Shown here: positions 63,169 to 64,000 of the stretch, piece after piece
Layout: every line of letters starts with the position of its first letter
Numbering within the stretch: position 1 is the first letter of the stretch
From: Pullulanibacillus camelliae
GTDB lineage: Bacteria > Bacillota > Bacilli > Bacillales > Sporolactobacillaceae
NCBI RefSeq assembly: GCF_014642655.1
Contig: NZ_BMIR01000018.1
Coordinates: 22,440-86,439 of the forward strand
DNA: 64,000 bases
Direction of reading: 5' to 3'
Made by a program: the position numbers and the translations under genes
The notes under the pieces: generated by a model
Databases searched by the model: none
Seen by the model: only the letters and a program-made list of their open reading frames with translations
What the model was told of the DNA's origin: nothing

Positions 63169-63762
63169 TCATAGCGTCGTGTTTTCGACTTGCTTGTCTG
63201 AAATCGCCATGCTTTGGTTGAAACAGGGCATCGCGATCTTTAAATATTCCTCTGGTGAGAGCTGACTATTATTTTTCCAGTCAACTGCTGCGCCATAGAC
63301 TTCCCAGCTGAACATGGCCGCTGCAATTCTTATAGAATCCTTATGATCCTCATTATATTTTTTGAGTAAGATGCGATAAAACATGGTTTCTAATTCTTTT
63401 TTCATGATCCCTTCAATGGTTGTACCAAAAGCTTCATAGCTTCTTGCACATTCTTTGTGCAGTGAGCTTAAGAAATGTGTGATACTGAGAAAAATTCGTG
63501 TCACAATGTCTTCATTGATTTTATCATAATCAGGTAATGGATCAATCACATCTCTTGAGATAGCGGTTTTTAACATATAATCCGCCAAATCATATTTATC
63601 CTTAAAGTGATAATAAAAGGTAGCTCTGTTTACAGTCGCTTTTGTTGTAATATCTTTAATAGTAATTTTACTAAAGTCCTTTTTCTTCGCCAGTTCCTCA
63701 AAGGCGTTCATAATTAATTGACGGGTACGCACAATTCGTGGGTCTAATTTGGCCTCAGTCAT
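63169..63762 (-). CDS. TetR-family transcriptional regulator
   Basis: 197 residues. N-terminal TetR helix-turn-helix: RQLIMNAFEELAKKKDFSKI, TIKDITTKATVNRATFYYHF, KDKYDLADYMLKTAI. The C-terminal ligand domain ends like TetR_C_7/8 types (FSWEVYGAAVDWKNNSQLSP). It probably represses its own promoter through the palindrome at 63854; another target may lie right of the window. RBS AAGGAAAAC. Confidence 0.92.
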   Translation of the reverse strand: MTEAKLDPRIVRTRQLIMNAFEELAKKKDFSKITIKDITTKATVNRATFYYHFKDKYDLADYMLKTAISRDVIDPLPDYDKINEDIVTRIFLSITHFLSSLHKECARSYEAFGTTIEGIMKKELETMFYRILLKKYNEDHKDSIRIAAAMFSWEVYGAAVDWKNNSQLSPEEYLKIAMPCFNQSMAISDKQVENTTL

Positions 63763-63851
63763 TATGTTTTCCTTTCTTTTTTAGACATAGTGCTCTTTAT
63801 CTCATATTTTGTACAAGTTTCAATGGAGAGGTAAGAGGCACTTTAGGTTTA

Positions 63852-63879
63852 ATTATACAACATATGTTGTATATGCCAA
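63852..63879 (-). promoter_or_regulatory. tetR promoter with operator in the spacer
   Basis: On the minus strand TTGGCA-N16-TATAAT (63879-63852). The spacer and part of the -10 box are a perfect 20-bp palindrome, TATACAACATATGTTGTATA (63854-63873). Confidence 0.75.
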
Positions 63880-63926
63880 ATCAGCTGCTTATATGGGTTT
63901 GTGTCAAACTTTTCTCGGTACCCTAT

Positions 63927-64000
63927 TCATCCCAGTATTTCTGGCACTCTAAATTTGTACGCTTTTCCAGCTACCGCGCGAATGTCTTCGCTTGGTTCCC
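63927..64000 (-). CDS. Possible C-terminal fragment of a gene beyond the window
   Basis: On the minus strand an open frame enters from the right edge and ends EPSEDIRAVAGKAYKFRVPE-ILG-stop. I do not recognise it, and it could equally be part of another dispersed repeat. Only 23 residues are visible. Confidence 0.2.
   Translation of the reverse strand, partial: EPSEDIRAVAGKAYKFRVPEILG

Overview
The window reads as the chromosome of a low-GC, endospore-forming Bacillales member. The signs are a menaquinol-type aa3 oxidase (qoxABCD), Bacillus-style FDH/DUF1641 pairs, class III fructose-1,6-bisphosphatase, an InhA-type protease, a SleB-like cell-wall hydrolase, a YjfB-like peptide and the conserved block mrfA-mrfB-ypsA-gpsB-rnpB-ypsC. 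Codon use looks even and I see no intact IS element, prophage, tRNA or rRNA operon. The genus cannot be fixed by eye; a Sporolactobacillaceae-like or deep Bacillaceae lineage is only a guess.

Layout. 0.3-4.6 kb (minus): quinol oxidase operon qoxABCD, followed by three unlisted micro-ORFs (49, 36 and 33 aa) that look like single- or double-pass membrane peptides. 4.9-7 kb: a YyaL-like thioredoxin-fold protein. 8-12 kb (plus): formate dehydrogenase module 1 (alpha subunit, DUF1641, an HMA-like protein without CxxC, a zinc-ribbon peptide). 11.8-12.8 kb: gene desert with dispersed repeats and what looks like a relic type I-C CRISPR leader with one degenerate repeat and no cas genes. 12.8-18.6 kb: Nudix, trmL, an unknown membrane protein, a CBO0543-like membrane protein and an Mrp/SalA ATPase. 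19.3-22.8 kb (minus): formate dehydrogenase module 2. 23.2-32.3 kb: a nearly complete molybdenum cofactor island: DUF2294-fdhD-moaA (plus), moaB-mobA-moaC (minus), moeB-moeA-mobB-moaE-moaD-modA-modB (plus). This supplies the cofactor and FdhD sulfuration for both formate dehydrogenases. The ABC ATPase modC is absent here.

32.6-34.9 kb: fruR-fruK without fruA, then a GNAT. 35.3-38.4 kb (minus): an InhA-type metalloprotease and a YjfB-like peptide. 38.9-45.4 kb: mrfA-mrfB DNA repair pair behind a LexA-like box, ypsA, gpsB, RNase P RNA and the methyltransferase ypsC. 45.5-53.6 kb: O-antigen-ligase-like protein, DUF2269 protein, LysM/SleB hydrolase, fbp, and a coiled-coil/glucosaminidase hydrolase. 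54-57.5 kb: a MarR regulator and an ene-reductase/DJ-1/aldo-keto reductase set that looks like an electrophile-stress locus. 57.7-63.8 kb: SEC-C protein, a TetR remnant, malic enzyme, class I aldolase, a GNAT-like protein and a TetR regulator whose promoter carries a 20-bp perfect palindrome.

Three families of structured dispersed repeats occupy the intergenic spaces. A is about 160 nt with several hairpins. B is about 200-310 nt and usually ends in a terminator-like hairpin. C is about 220-290 nt and begins and ends with hairpins. A and B occur both alone and fused as A-B. Most start-codon choices below rest on Shine-Dalgarno spacing and are inferences.
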